Positions 31,752 to 43,842 of a stretch of DNA of 64,000 bases are shown here, one piece after another; position 1 is the first letter of the stretch, and the number at the start of each line of letters is the position of its first letter. Made by a program: the position numbers and the translations under genes. The notes under the pieces were generated by a model. It saw only the letters and a program-made list of their open reading frames with translations. It did no database searches and was not told the DNA's origin. The stretch covers positions 1,194,501-1,258,500 of the forward strand of contig CM072881.1 of the NCBI GenBank assembly GCA_036937835.1, given 5' to 3'. This DNA comes from Pampus argenteus. Lineage: Eukaryota; Chordata; Actinopteri; Scombriformes; Stromateidae.

Positions 31752-31980
31752 ACCCCCTCACCCTTATATCTTGTATCACAACAGAAAACGCAAGTATTTA
31801 CAAGTCGTCAGCTGGCATCCCAAAGCTTGTAAGGCTGTAAGTAAGTTACAACATTAATGTTAAACAACAGAACCGAACTCCAAAACAAGATATACGACAT
31901 TAATGTTATATCAATAATGTTATATCACACTTTAAGATGAACTATGATACTCAGCCGCTTCCATCAATGTCGGAAGACAC

Positions 31981-32868
31981 TTAATCACCATCGTCCAACC
32001 CCGAGATGTCTGTAGACAGGCCACTGATGAATCGTTTAGCCTCTGCTGGATTGGAGAACTGGTGTTGCTGATTATCCACGGAGAAGGTCATGATGGCTGG
32101 AAAGCGAAGAGAGTAGAGGATATTACGGTGTTGTAGCAGGCGGCGCACCTCGTCAAATTTCCTGCGTTTCTCTTGGATCTCCTGTGCGTAGTCCTGGAAA
32201 AAACAAACTCTAATGCCATTCCAATCGATCTGCTTCTTTTTCCTAGCTGCATCCAGAACGCTTGCCTTGGCTCTATCCCTTAAAAAGCGGACAATAATGT
32301 GCCTCGGTCTGGAGTCCCCCGCAGATGCTGCGGCAGGGCCCACGCGATGAACTCTATCCATTTCAAACCACGGGTCCTCCGCATCAATGCCCAGAGCCTC
32401 AGATAAGAGTGTTTTCAAGCACCCCCCCAAATCAGGGCCCTCAGTCCCTTCCTTGACACCGATGATTCTAATATTCTGACGTCGGGAGAAGCCCTCTAGA
32501 GCCGTCAATTTTTCTTGCAGCCGGCGATTCTGTTTCACAAACTCCTTCCTAGTAGCGCTAGCTTCATTCTCCTCATCTTCCAAACGGGAGATTCTCGTCT
32601 CAGCTTCATCCATCCTACCACCGAGATTGGTCACTGTTTCGTTGAGATTCTCGATACCGTTTTTCACCGATGTCATGTCCACAGCTAACTTCTCCAGAAT
32701 AGATCTCATGGCCGCCGATTCAGCAGCGACGTTATCCTTAGATGGGCTCTTAGATGCAACAGGTGGCTCCGCCATTGTATCTAACGAAGAAGTAGCCTGA
32801 GAGTTGTGAGGAACTTTTCCTCGAGAGGCAGGCTGATTACGCGTGAAATAGTGACTTTTTTGACTCAT
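31981..32868 (-). CDS. L1 ORF1p-like RNA-binding protein
   Basis: 295 codons, intact. About residues 50-120 form a coiled coil (LEKLAVDMTSVKNGIENLNE, then RLEDEENEASATRKEF), the trimer stalk of L1 ORF1p. The central part matches the RRM: FSRRQNIRIIGVKEGTEG and GIDAEDPWFEMDRVHRVGP. The C-terminal domain follows, with RHIIVRFLRDRAKASVLDAA and PAIMTFSV. ORF1p coats L1 RNA in the cytoplasm. The ORF2 partner in this copy is ruined, so the element itself cannot retrotranspose. The ATG at 32866-32868 gives the usual MSQKSHYF-type start. Confidence 0.88.
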   Translation of the reverse strand: MSQKSHYFTRNQPASRGKVPHNSQATSSLDTMAEPPVASKSPSKDNVAAESAAMRSILEKLAVDMTSVKNGIENLNETVTNLGGRMDEAETRISRLEDEENEASATRKEFVKQNRRLQEKLTALEGFSRRQNIRIIGVKEGTEGPDLGGCLKTLLSEALGIDAEDPWFEMDRVHRVGPAAASAGDSRPRHIIVRFLRDRAKASVLDAARKKKQIDWNGIRVCFFQDYAQEIQEKRRKFDEVRRLLQHRNILYSLRFPAIMTFSVDNQQHQFSNPAEAKRFISGLSTDISGLDDGD

Positions 32869-33016
32869 CTTACTCCACTAGCACGACCTAAATCAAAATA
32901 ATGTAAAACTATAGACGTTAAGTTAAATTTTATGGAGGGTTTGGAGGAATTGCGAGCTCCGCTCTAACTTATGCTGCCATCCTGGGCGGGTGTACCACGT
33001 GACTCCTCAATAGTAG

Positions 33017-33110
33017 TTTTAGTTGCACAAAAGGTTATTTGATTTTTTTTGTCACAGGATTTGCAATTAATTAATTACAGACCCTGTAATGATTAAATCA
33101 CTAATATAAT
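33017..33110 (+). mobile_element. hAT-like element, right part after L1 insertion
   Basis: Continues the element cut at 28439: TTTTAGTTGCACAAAAGG to AATTAATTAATTACAGACCC. Ends close to 33110 before a (TA)n run. Identified by continuity across the L1 target duplication. Confidence 0.4.
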
Positions 33111-33349
33111 CACTAATATATATATATATATATATACACATACAGTATCATAATGTATCATCCATCATATAGTCTATATTGAACACATAGATATTACTCT
33201 AGATTGCAATTTATTAATAATATACATATCATTAACATTTAATATGATAGATAGTAAAATATATGTTAAATTGTGTTTATTACGAAGTCATGCTTTTGAA
33301 CGGTTTCATTTACTTGAAATTGTATTGGCGTCAATGAGCTTCCATACAG

Positions 33350-33522
33350 CCCGCGGGGGGGGGGGGCACCCACCTGTGCAGCTCCTCCCACGGTGAGCGC
33401 GCGCCAATGAGAGACGAGTTGCGTTGGCTTTGGCCGCCTGACACACACACACACACACACACACACACAGCCTGTACTCCACACGCAGATACGGTACGAG
33501 CATCTTCGTGTGAACGCTAACC
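33350..33522 (+). promoter_or_regulatory. ryr2: ryr2 proximal promoter and 5' UTR
   Basis: GC-richer than its surroundings. Features: G12 at 33355-33366, a CACCTG E-box at 33371-33376, a CpG-containing GAGCGCGCGCCAATGAGAG segment with a CCAAT box at 33404-33408, and a (CA)n run at about 33441-33469. The start codon at 33523 is in a good context (CTAACCATGG). No TATA box is evident. The transcription start is not determined. Confidence 0.55.
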
Positions 33523-33570
33523 ATGGCTGAAGGAGGAGAAGGCGAGGATGAAATCCAGTTCCTGCGGACT
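33523..33570 (+). CDS. ryr2: Ryanodine receptor 2, first coding exon (5'-partial gene)
   Basis: 16 codons, MAEGGEGEDEIQFLRT, then donor gtaagt at 33571. This is the N-terminal exon of vertebrate ryanodine receptors, the ~5,000-residue homotetrameric Ca2+-release channels of the sarco/endoplasmic reticulum. It equals human RYR2 exon 1 except Asp3 to Glu, with the same phase-0 end. RYR3 begins similarly (an extra Gly), so the peptide alone cannot fully separate them. The upstream neighbour mtr decides for ryr2: MTR and RYR2 are adjacent and in the same orientation in human. The next exon, expected to start with Asp-Asp-Glu-Val, was not found in the remaining 30 kb, so the first intron probably runs past the window. 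Confidence 0.85.
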
Positions 33571-35559
33571 GTAAGTCATGTTTGTGTTGTGTTGTGAGGA
33601 ATATCGCCGCGGTCCTGGGTGTTACTGCGGCTTTCTGTCTCTATGTCTGTCTGCATGAGTGTGTGTGTGGGCAGGGAGTTTACCGCATTAAGGATGACAG
33701 CTTCTCTGATACTAGACATTGGTCAGCGAGTCTGCATCATGCTGACAGAGGACTGGAAGGATGGAAGAGGTGTTAAAACATACAGACAGTAGGAGAGATG
33801 GAAGAAGGGCTTGTTGGAGCCAGTGTTGCTGTCATTGTCTCAGAGAGGAGTTGAGCAGCATGCGGGCTGCTGGTGTGTGTTGGGTGTATGCGGGGCGCAG
33901 TGCGGTGCAGACTGGCAGGATGAAGCCTGCTGCATCTGCTTCCCTTTATTTAGCTTAAACACTTCATGTCGCTCTGCGGGTTTTTTTCTCATAATGAAGT
34001 CAATAAATCATTGGTGGACATGAGAGGAGCTGCTGGTGCACAAAAAGTCACACGTGAATAGTCACACGTGAATAGTCACACGTGAATAGTCACACGTGAA
34101 TTGCACTGCACCTGAAATTTGATGTTTTTGTTTTTTTATAGGGAGGGGGCAGCCACATACTTTCATGTATTAATATGTCAATGAATATATATATGTAAGT
34201 TAATTTAAACTGAAAGCCTCGTTTTTATATGTATCCTCCCAACAATAACATCTGATTCCATTGTCTTGGAACAAGATGACATTATTCAACTGGAACAGAA
34301 TTTGGGGGTGCTTTGGGTGCTGTAGACTACATTTAAACCTGCACTAATCAATACTTTTGTAATAAGACTGTTTCAAATGAACTGTGTGTAATGTGACAGG
34401 AGTATCACAAACCCACAGAGAATTATCAGCTGACTCCGCAGTTCCCCTCAGCTCTGTACTATGTGTTTTAGTTGTTTTTGCTTTTACGGCCCCATAGCTT
34501 CACTGTTTTGGTTCAATCTCTGCGCTCTCATCAACTGCGGCCCTAAGTGATAAAAAGTATGCAGTTCAGGTAAATTGTTCAGGTAAGGTTTTTTTGCATT
34601 GTTTTTCCTTGTTGGGTCAACACGGTCTGCAGCTTTTCAAACTAACGGAAAACATTTGGTTTTGCTACAAATGCATCAGAATTTCTTACCAGATCTGTAT
34701 AACATAACGTCACCTTTTCAGGCTAGATTGGAGCGTTTACTTGGCAAAAAATCCAAACCACCATCTTCTCAATAGAAGTGGTAAATTTCATGTTTAAATA
34801 TATTGGATGGTAGGCTCAGAAGCCGCTGCGCCTAAAGCCAAGACACTCCGTCCTCACCTGTGGTCATGAGCTCTGGTTAGAGACAAAGAAAGAGATCTCT
34901 GATACAAGAAGCTAAAATGAGTTTCTTTCACACTGTTTCTGGGCTCAGACACTCAGCTTTAAATAGTTAGTTCGCTGTATTCAGGACCAAGATCCAGATA
35001 AACAGTAGATTGTAGCTATTTAAAAAAAACTTTTCATTTTTCATTTTTTTTATTTTCAAAAACACAATCTTTGAATTGATATCTTGATTTTTATATGACT
35101 TTGAGGTGAGGCCAGATCTACTGCAGTGGAGGTTCCTGCTTCCTCACACACAGACTGGCTCCCATCAGGCCACCAGTCGCTATCTCAGCATGTGGTAGCC
35201 TGTGAGCCATGGCTTGCAGTGTGATGTGCTGCTCTGTTGGCAAACCATATCATCAAATCTAATTTCTACAACATGCTATAGATTGCAAGTTGTATTGGTG
35301 TAGATATGTGTACTGCAGTAACCAATATTGTTCAGACAAAATAAGATATTTAAATATGACAAGTTGTATTTATTAGTATCTTTTATATACAAAACAATGA
35401 ATCAAGACAATAATTGGCAGATAAATCAAAAATTAAAATAATCATTAGTTGCAACCCCAAAATACATATATGAAAAATTCAGTCAGTTATTCAAGATTCT
35501 TACTTAATAAGTGAAAGGTGAGGATCATTTGTGTTCATGTACTTGTTTAGTTGCCATGG
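33571..35559 (+). other. ryr2 intron 1, proximal part
   Basis: Intron sequence after the exon 1 donor, with no coding exon seen. Contains a fourfold CACGTG repeat at 34048-34103. Otherwise AT-rich with no recognised transposon. Confidence 0.6.
34048..34103 (+). repeat. Four tandem 14-bp units each with a CACGTG E-box
   Basis: Unit TCACACGTGAATAG at 34048, 34062, 34076 and 34090 (the last ends TTG). Each has a palindromic CACGTG, at 34051, 34065, 34079 and 34093, about 530 bp into ryr2 intron 1. It may bind bHLH-type factors if accessible; this is inference. Confidence 0.85.
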
Positions 35560-35569
35560 GTGGATGCAT

Positions 35570-36307
35570 GGATGGGTAGATAGATGATGGATGGATTGAT
35601 GGATGGATGGATGGATAGATGATGGATGGATTGATAGATGGATGCATGGATAGAGGATGGATGGATGGATGGATGGATGGATAGATGATGGATGGATTGA
35701 TAGATGGATGCATGGATAGAGGATGGATGGATGGATGGATGGATGCATGGATAGATGATGGATGGATTGATAGATGGATGCATGGATAGAGGATGGATGG
35801 ATGGATGCATGGATAGATGATGGATGGATGGATGGATGGATGGATGGATGGATGCATGGATAGATGATGGATGGATTGATAGATGGATGCATGGATAGAG
35901 GATGGATGGATGGATGGATGCATGGATAGATGATGGATGGATGGATGGATGGATGCATGGATAGATGATGGATGGATTGATAGATGGATGCATGGATAGA
36001 GGATGGATGGATGGATGGATGGATGCATGGATAGATGATGGATGGATGGATGGATGGATGCATGGATAGATGATGGATGGATTGATAGATGGATGCATGG
36101 ATAGAGGATGGATGGATGGATGGATGGATGCATGGATAGATGATGGATGGATGGATGGATGCATGGATAGATGATGGATGGATTGATAGATGGATGCATG
36201 GATAGAGGATGGATGGATGGATGGATGGATGCATGGATAGATGATGGATGGATGGATGGATGCATGGATAGATGATGGATGGATTGATAGATGGATGCAT
36301 GGATAGA
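35570..36307 (+). repeat. GGAT/GATG satellite with higher-order units
   Basis: Tetranucleotide-based array mixing GATGGATG with variants (ATTGATAGATGG, GCATGGATAGAGG). The marker TTGATAGATGG recurs at 35631, 35697, 35767, 35876, 35977, 36082, 36183 and 36284. Steps are 66-70 bp at first and 101-109 bp later. The minus strand is open in all three frames (HPSIHPS-type), which is a by-product of the repeat. Confidence 0.92.
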
Positions 36308-37640
36308 TGAGGTTATCTCAGGTGGGATTGTAATGCTTTCCAATGTACCTTCAATCTTATTGTGGTTGCTGTAGAGGTGTTGCATAGTTTCCTCAGGATA
36401 AGTGTGTGTTATTACTTTATCATTACTTGTCAGTACAGTAATGTGCTGTAGCACTATTGGAGCTGTCAGCAGCTGTCAGCTGTGGTTTTGTATCACTGAT
36501 AGTAATTCAGGTAAAATGATGGATGTGTGCACCTCAGAATATCTTAACACTGCAGTGGAGCAGTGCTGAGAGTACAGTGAGGATGTGAGGGCCACTTCAC
36601 ACACACTAAACCAAGGGATGCCACCGGAACACTCTGCTTCATTTCATACTTCATTAGGTGCAAGTGACTAACATTTGGCCATGCACTGCATCTTCATCAA
36701 AGTCAAATGTTATAGGCAGAGACAAGAGTAAAAGCCAGTACTAAAGCAACATCATTCAAGAAAGGTGTTTCAAAAATGTAAACATTAACACTCGGGGTAC
36801 GCTTAAAAAAATGTTTTGTCTGAACACATAAAACAGAAAACGTTGTTTCGAATGAGACACGAAAGGCCTGATGCCGTAGAGAGCGGAGAGATGCCATAGT
36901 TGTTTAAACGTGTGTACAGCTCTTCATACATAGAATTGCACCCATTTGTACACACAAAAAGCAACAGAAATATCTAAATTAAGAATGAAAAAAGAGAGCG
37001 CTTGATACAGAAGACTTTCTCACCTTCACACACCTTCAATCACTGCTAGAAGTAGGTGTGAATGTCAGAATGTTACAGATGTTGTCAGAGTGTGTGTTTG
37101 AATATTAGTGGGCATAAACTTTGTGTTTATTTCCAAAACAATGTGGCTGAGGTCTAATTCATTCATCTCTCCCCCATCCTCCTCCTGTTTAGGTGTCTGT
37201 AGAGTACCTGTAGCTCTGTTTCTGCAGTTCCGTATCACACTAAATGCCACACCCTGTCCAGTTTCTTGGTGGTCCAATCAAATGCGAAGGATTTGATTTA
37301 AATCCCTCTTGTAACTGTATGCCCCTCAAATATTCCGTTTCACTGTGGACTACAGTATGTTACAGTATAGAAGCTGAAGACACCTTAACTTCCATTTCAT
37401 GGGGCCTTTAAGGCTTTCAGATTAAATTGTCAGTATGCGGTTTGTTTCATTCAACTTTAGACTGTTTTCTATTCTTGTTCTTCTTAAATAGAAGCTGATC
37501 TATAAAATAATGGCTCACCTGGTGAACACAGAATAATGTATGCTTCCATCAGTGCAACAACAGAGACGTGTCATACTTACTTCCTCTTTTCTGGAAGACT
37601 TTTCATTGAATATGTTAACAGTGCTGGTGAAAATCAACAC
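36308..37640. other. ryr2 intron 1, unremarkable segment
   Basis: No gene, RNA or clear mobile element recognised. A small tandem AGCTGTCAGC repeat lies near 36459-36485. Confidence 0.5.
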
Positions 37641-37648
37641 ATAGAAAG

Positions 37649-38429
37649 TAGAGTTGCTCCGATTGATCGGCTGCCGATCATGATCGGCCGATATTGTCTA
37701 GAAATAGCCTGATCGGCGATCGGAAAAACATGCCGATCAGGAAGCCGATCACGTCATTAACGGCAAATTTACGTGCAGCCGCGGTGAGACGATATGTGAT
37801 GAAGATTATCTGACGCTGTTCAACTCTGACACTGAAGAGGACGACTTCAGTGTCTTCAGTGCGCAGAAGAAATGAAGTGACAGTGGTTTGGTGTTCATTA
37901 GTTTTAAATGGTCAGGAGGAAGATAAATAGTGACGTGTGGCTTCATTTCATGGGAGAATGAAGCGACTTTAATAGTTGCGCAGTTGCGCTTTAACAGTGA
38001 CAGCCGCTGTCACCTTTTCCTCCCGCACACTGCACAATAATGGTTTCAGTACCAGGAGGAAGATAAATAAAACCATCAATGACTTTTCTGTTTTGTTTAT
38101 CAGCACTTTTATTGCCGCGTTTATTGCTGCTTTTATTGCGGCACTGTTCGTAAACAATCAGTTCAGTATATGAATAAACACTTATGTATCGGGGTATGTA
38201 TATATCGGCGACTTATAGTCCGGTGCGGTTTATATGTGACAAAATATATATTTCATTCAAATTTTAGTGGGTGCGCCTTATATTTAGGTGCGCTATATAG
38301 TCCGGAAAATACGGTATTTAAAATTTTTAATTCATTCTTTGATCGGCAGTGATCGGCAATCGGCAGATCAAGTTTTTTGGTGATCGGTATCGGTGATCGG
38401 CCCAAAAAATGGTGATCGGAGCATCACTA
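37649..38429 (+). mobile_element. Composite hAT/pogo element, copy 1 (8-bp duplication)
   Basis: Ends are TAGAGTTGCTCCGATTGATC and (inverted) TAGTGATGCTCCGATCACC. The flanks atagaaag (37641-37648 and 38430-38437) form a perfect 8-bp duplication as for hAT. GATCGG-rich arms frame an inner pogo-like part whose right end (CCGGAAAATACGG) lies near 38300. The left pogo end and the Brinker motif are deleted here. No intact transposase. Confidence 0.85.
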
Positions 38430-38437
38430 ATAGAAAG

Positions 38438-39430
38438 AATTGTATAATGAAAGCTGTATTTGTGTTAAAAGAGAAGGTGTGAGCAGCAGAATATGCACTG
38501 GTGGAAACAGTGCTGGTGGAATATGTAACAATGTTTTTCATCTACCTCTAGTTATTCAATCAAATGCAACTGGACTTGGTTGGATTTGTCTTTGAAGACA
38601 AATATTAAATCGATTATTGATTAAATACCTTGAGATTACCATGACCTGGATGAATGAGAATATTTGCAGGCTTAATGTTTTTCATCAATTAATCTGACAA
38701 TTATTTTATTGATTACATGTTAAGTCTATTAGTTAGTTTGTACTGTAATAGACATAACTGAGGTTGCTTGTTGTGTTGGACCAGCAGACCCAAACTCAAG
38801 ATATTCCATCTACAATGAAACAAAACAAAGAAAGTACAAATACTCACATTTCAAAAGCTGCAACTGTATCCAGTGTTTGGAATTTCTGCTTTACTAGTGA
38901 CTCAAATATGTTTCTGCTCCAGTGGAAATGTACTTTTTATACTGAAGTTATCAAGAACAGGAAGTGTTAAATTAGGTGCAGAGGTGCAGTGATTCTCCCT
39001 GCAGTGGAGGTATACATACATACATACAATACATTCCCTGCACACTATTTGAGAATCAACGGCATTTAAACCATTCTACAGCATTCACTGCAAACCAGGA
39101 ACAATGAGGTGAACTTCACAAACATCACACTATTCCAAATAATGGAGAGTCAGTTTAATTTAGGCTGCAAGCTGCTGATTCGATGAAGTGCATGTAATCC
39201 TGCTAGAATGCATCTTCTGTTGCTTACATAACACACAATGTAACATGATCAACCAATGCAGCTCATTATTTGTAGTTAGCCCAACCTTCTTACTGTTTTA
39301 CGGATGATGCAGCTGTCTGTGTGCCTCTGTTGATAATATTCAGCTCTACTACTTCTGTTTCTTTGCTGCTCAGATATACGACTGGGACACTAAAAATAGT
39401 AATTCCTTTCTAAGAAATGTGAGTTTAATG
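38438..39430. other. ryr2 intron 1 with short Penelope-like fragment
   Basis: At 38563-38607, CAAATGCAACTGGACTTGG and TTTGTCTTTGAAGACA match the end of the Penelope-like piece at 18.43-18.48 kb; the hammerhead part is absent. The rest shows nothing recognisable. Confidence 0.45.
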
Positions 39431-39535
39431 TCCTCTCCTCTCCTCTCCTCTCCTCTCCTCTCCTCTCCTCTCCTCTCCTCTCCTCTCCTCTCCTCTCCTC
39501 TCCTCTCCTATCCTATCCTATCCTCTCCTATACTC
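39431..39535 (+). repeat. (TCCTC)n pentanucleotide microsatellite
   Basis: About 16 nearly perfect TCCTC units, then variants TCCTA. Pure polypyrimidine on this strand. Confidence 0.95.
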
Positions 39536-40919
<1,384 letters not shown>

Positions 40920-41440
40920 ATGACAAGCTTCATTACGTTAATAGCTCCTGTATTGATACTTCTTCTTGCTCCACCACTCTGGAATGAAAGGTGCATGTCT
41001 CAAATGTCCCCAGCCAGAGGTGAACCAGGGAGGCTGTGGTTCATGGTCAGAGCTGTAACCATTGAGTCATGACTAAGACTTTTTATAGCATCCATATTAT
41101 TCTTTCATCACATGTACTTTGATTAGTCTGTTGATTGTTTTCTTGATTAATCGAGTTGTTTGGTCTATAAAGATGCACAAAGATGCAACCCAAATTGTCC
41201 TGAGCAAAAGTCCACAACTCAAAGAAATTCACTTTACTGTGACAGAGGACTACAGAAACCAGCAATGAGTTTAGTTATTTTGATAAATAAAAAGACTGTT
41301 CTTGAATTGTTGCTGGTCGACAGCAAAGAAGTGAACTCCTTCACAAATGCCACTCTAAATGTTCTACCTTTACTGCTTGAAACTATGCATCAATGCAAAG
41401 ATATTACAGACTGCAGCTTAATGTTGATTAGATTTGTATA

Positions 41441-42000
41441 CCGTATTTTTCAGACTATAAGGCACATCTACATTACATTTTCTCAAAAATCAACAGTGTG
41501 CGTTATAATCAGTGCACCTTATGTATGACCTTTGGTTGTGTTTACTCGAACCGATTTAATGTTGTACACATTACGGCTAATAACGTATTACTCTGCGAGT
41601 CAGGAGCCTCGCAGAGGCCGGAATCATCCCTGAACAGCCCGGTGACAACAGAGACTCGGATAATGAGGAGAGGGATCCGCTCTGCTGGATACTAAAACCA
41701 CCCAACTGTTAAACTCTGAACAACGGTTTTGTATTTTTGTGTTAAAACTGAACAATGTTGAGAGGGATCCGGGCATGTTTGATGCAGAAATCGACCACTT
41801 AAACGTATTTTTGTGTTAGCCTACAACTGAGAGTTATTGTAAATGTGTTGAATAAAGTTCGACTTATCCGACACGTTTTGTTTTTGCTTATTGCGCCTTA
41901 TAATCAGATGCATCTTATGTGTGGACAACGACAGCAATTGACATGTTAATTGATACTGCACCTTATAATCCGGTGCACTTTATGGCTCGAAAAAATACGG
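41441..42000. mobile_element. pogo-like MITE with TA target duplication
   Basis: 560 bp. Left end CCGTATTTTTCAGACTATAA, right end (inverted) CCGTATTTTTTCGAGCCATA. TA flanks both sides (41439-41440 and 42001-42002). Internal GCACCTTATAATC(A/C)G repeats lie near both ends. No transposase. Confidence 0.75.
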
Positions 42001-42670
42001 TACATATTGGAAATTAACTGCATCCCTTCCTACTGTGATTAAACAACAGAAATCTAAATCTGGAAGGCTACTTTGATGTTTACAAGTGAGAATCAGTATC
42101 GAAGAGCTTTGTGGCTTTTTGAACAAGTGGTGTTGAAATATTCCTTTAAATCAAATGAGGATCAGTGTAGAAGTTGTCCTGTGTGGTGCAGAGTGGGGTG
42201 AGGGTTGGGTTCATTAGGAGGAAAAATGGCAGTGGAAAAACCAATAGTTCTCCATCAGCTGTCAGTGCACCATATACACACTCTATTTCACACACACACA
42301 CACACACACACATGATGACGATCCCTTTTTCTCAGTATGAAAGTTTAATGACTTCTTTCCTACTTTCATAAATGGTACGTCCTCTCTGAGCCACACAATT
42401 CCTGACTATAACCAAACACTTTGCCCTGTTTGTGTGTGTGTGTGTGTGTGTGTTTGCTTTTTTTTAGCTGAAGCTGGTATAGTGCACCATCTTTTTGGCT
42501 TTAAGGTGGATCATATCATATCAGAGGCATCAGTTAGTGAAATCACTTATGTCACATCTTTAAATATTGCAATTATTTCACTGACACCAGTGTGGTAATG
42601 TGGTGTTGGTCCTCAAGCAGCTAAGTGTATCATTGCTTCCCTGATATGTTCCCCAGATATGTTCTGAAAT
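42001..42670. other. ryr2 intron 1 with CA and GT microsatellites
   Basis: (CA)n at about 42291-42312 and (GT)n at about 42431-42452. Nothing else recognised. Confidence 0.5.
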
Positions 42671-42671
42671 G

Positions 42672-42722
<51 letters not shown>
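42671..42722 (+). repeat. (CT)n(TA)n microsatellite
   Basis: CT run followed by TA run, directly adjoining the composite element. The element may have inserted into the TA run. Confidence 0.9.
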
Positions 42723-42723
<1 letters not shown>

Positions 42724-43525
42724 TGCTCCGATCGCCATTTTTTGGGCCGATCACCAAAAAACTTGATCGGCCGATTGCCGAGCACTGCCGATCAAAGAAT
42801 GAATTTAAAATTTTAAATACCGTATTTTCCAGACTATAGAGTGCAATTAAAATTTTAATGAAATCTATATTTTGTCACATATAAACCGCAGCGGACTATA
42901 AGTCGCCGATATATACATACCCCGATACATAAGTGTTTATTCATATACTGAACTGATTGTTTACGAACAGTGCCGCAATAAAAGCAGCATCAAACGCGGC
43001 AATAAAAGTGCTGATAAACAAAACAGAAAAGTCATTGATGGTTTTATGTATCTTCCTCCTGCGTACTGAAACCATTATTGTGCAGTGTGCGGGAGGAAAA
43101 GGTGACAGCGGCTGTCACTGTTAAAGCGCAACTGTGCAACTATTAAAGTCGCTTCATTCTCCCATGAAATGAAGCCACACGTCACTATTTATCTTCCTCC
43201 TCAGCATCTAAAACTAATGAACACCAAACCACTGTCACTTCATTTCTTCTGCGCACTGAAGACACTGAAGTCGTCCTCTTCAGTGTCAGAGTTGAACAGC
43301 GTCAGATAATCTTCATCACACAGCTTGCCGTTAATGAATCTATGACATAGATTCATTAACGGCAAGCTGACGTGTCCTTACTGTTTACTTCACGGATAGC
43401 CAGATCGATGGTATTCAACTTAAAAGCTGCATCATAGGAATTGCTTCGGTTTTCCATTTTGAGGGGGTGAGGGTGTAATAATATTATATACCTGTGACGG
43501 AGCAGCTCCGTTAATGACTGCGGCC

Positions 43526-43570
<45 letters not shown>

Positions 43571-43796
43571 TGTGGGCTGAAGAAAAATTAATAGAAAAGC
43601 AGCGGCTTATAATCCGGAAAATAATATTAACTATAAAAAACAGTCAAAATCTTCAAATGTGCCTTTATTTGAAACGTCGCTAATAATGTACGTCTCGTGA
43701 TCGGCTTCCTGATCGGCATGTTTTTCCGATCGCCGATCAGGCTATTTTTAGACAATATCGGCCGATCATGATCGGCAGCGGATCAATCGGAGCAAC

Positions 43797-43800
<4 letters not shown>
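42723..43800 (-). mobile_element. Composite hAT/pogo element, copy 2
   Basis: Reverse orientation to copies 1 and 3. The left end starts TTGCTCCGATCGCC (outer bases lost in the TA run) and the right end is CGGAGCAACTCTA at 43800. Inner pogo-like part at about 42820-43622 (ACCGTATTTTCCAGACTATA to ATAATCCGGAAAATA). It carries a Brinker-motif remnant on the minus strand (MENRSNSYDAAFKLN), a (CA)n run at 43536-43565 and a perfect 49-bp palindrome at 43321-43369. Confidence 0.85.
43321..43369. repeat. Perfect 49-bp palindrome in composite element
   Basis: Arms of 24 bp (43321-43344 and 43346-43369) around a single central A. One arm equals transposase codons for the AVNESM segment and the other is their inverted copy. 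It would fold into a near-loopless hairpin. Confidence 0.95.

Positions 43801-43842
<42 letters not shown>

Larger units (their letters stand above)
28440..33006 (-). mobile_element. L1-clade LINE with 10-bp target duplication, internally deleted
   Basis: Minus strand. The 3' end is the T-rich stretch at 28440-28482 and the 5' UTR lies at 32869-33006. The flanks tcaatagtag (28430-28439 and 33007-33016) form a direct repeat. It contains an ORF1 (31981-32868) and a broken ORF2 RT (28752-31710). The endonuclease half of ORF2 is missing and a C32 tract (31720-31751) sits at the deletion point. A second LINE is nested at about 30928-31573. Confidence 0.88.

Noticed and set aside
35500..36454. Open frames of 205-309 codons on the minus strand rich in HPSIHPS
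   Set aside because: They are produced by the GATG satellite, which has no stop in any frame; no start context, domain or codon bias.
41035..41075. tRNA-like sequence (GGTTCATGGTCAGAGCTGTAACC-type)
   Set aside because: No cloverleaf or A/B box pair could be drawn by eye.
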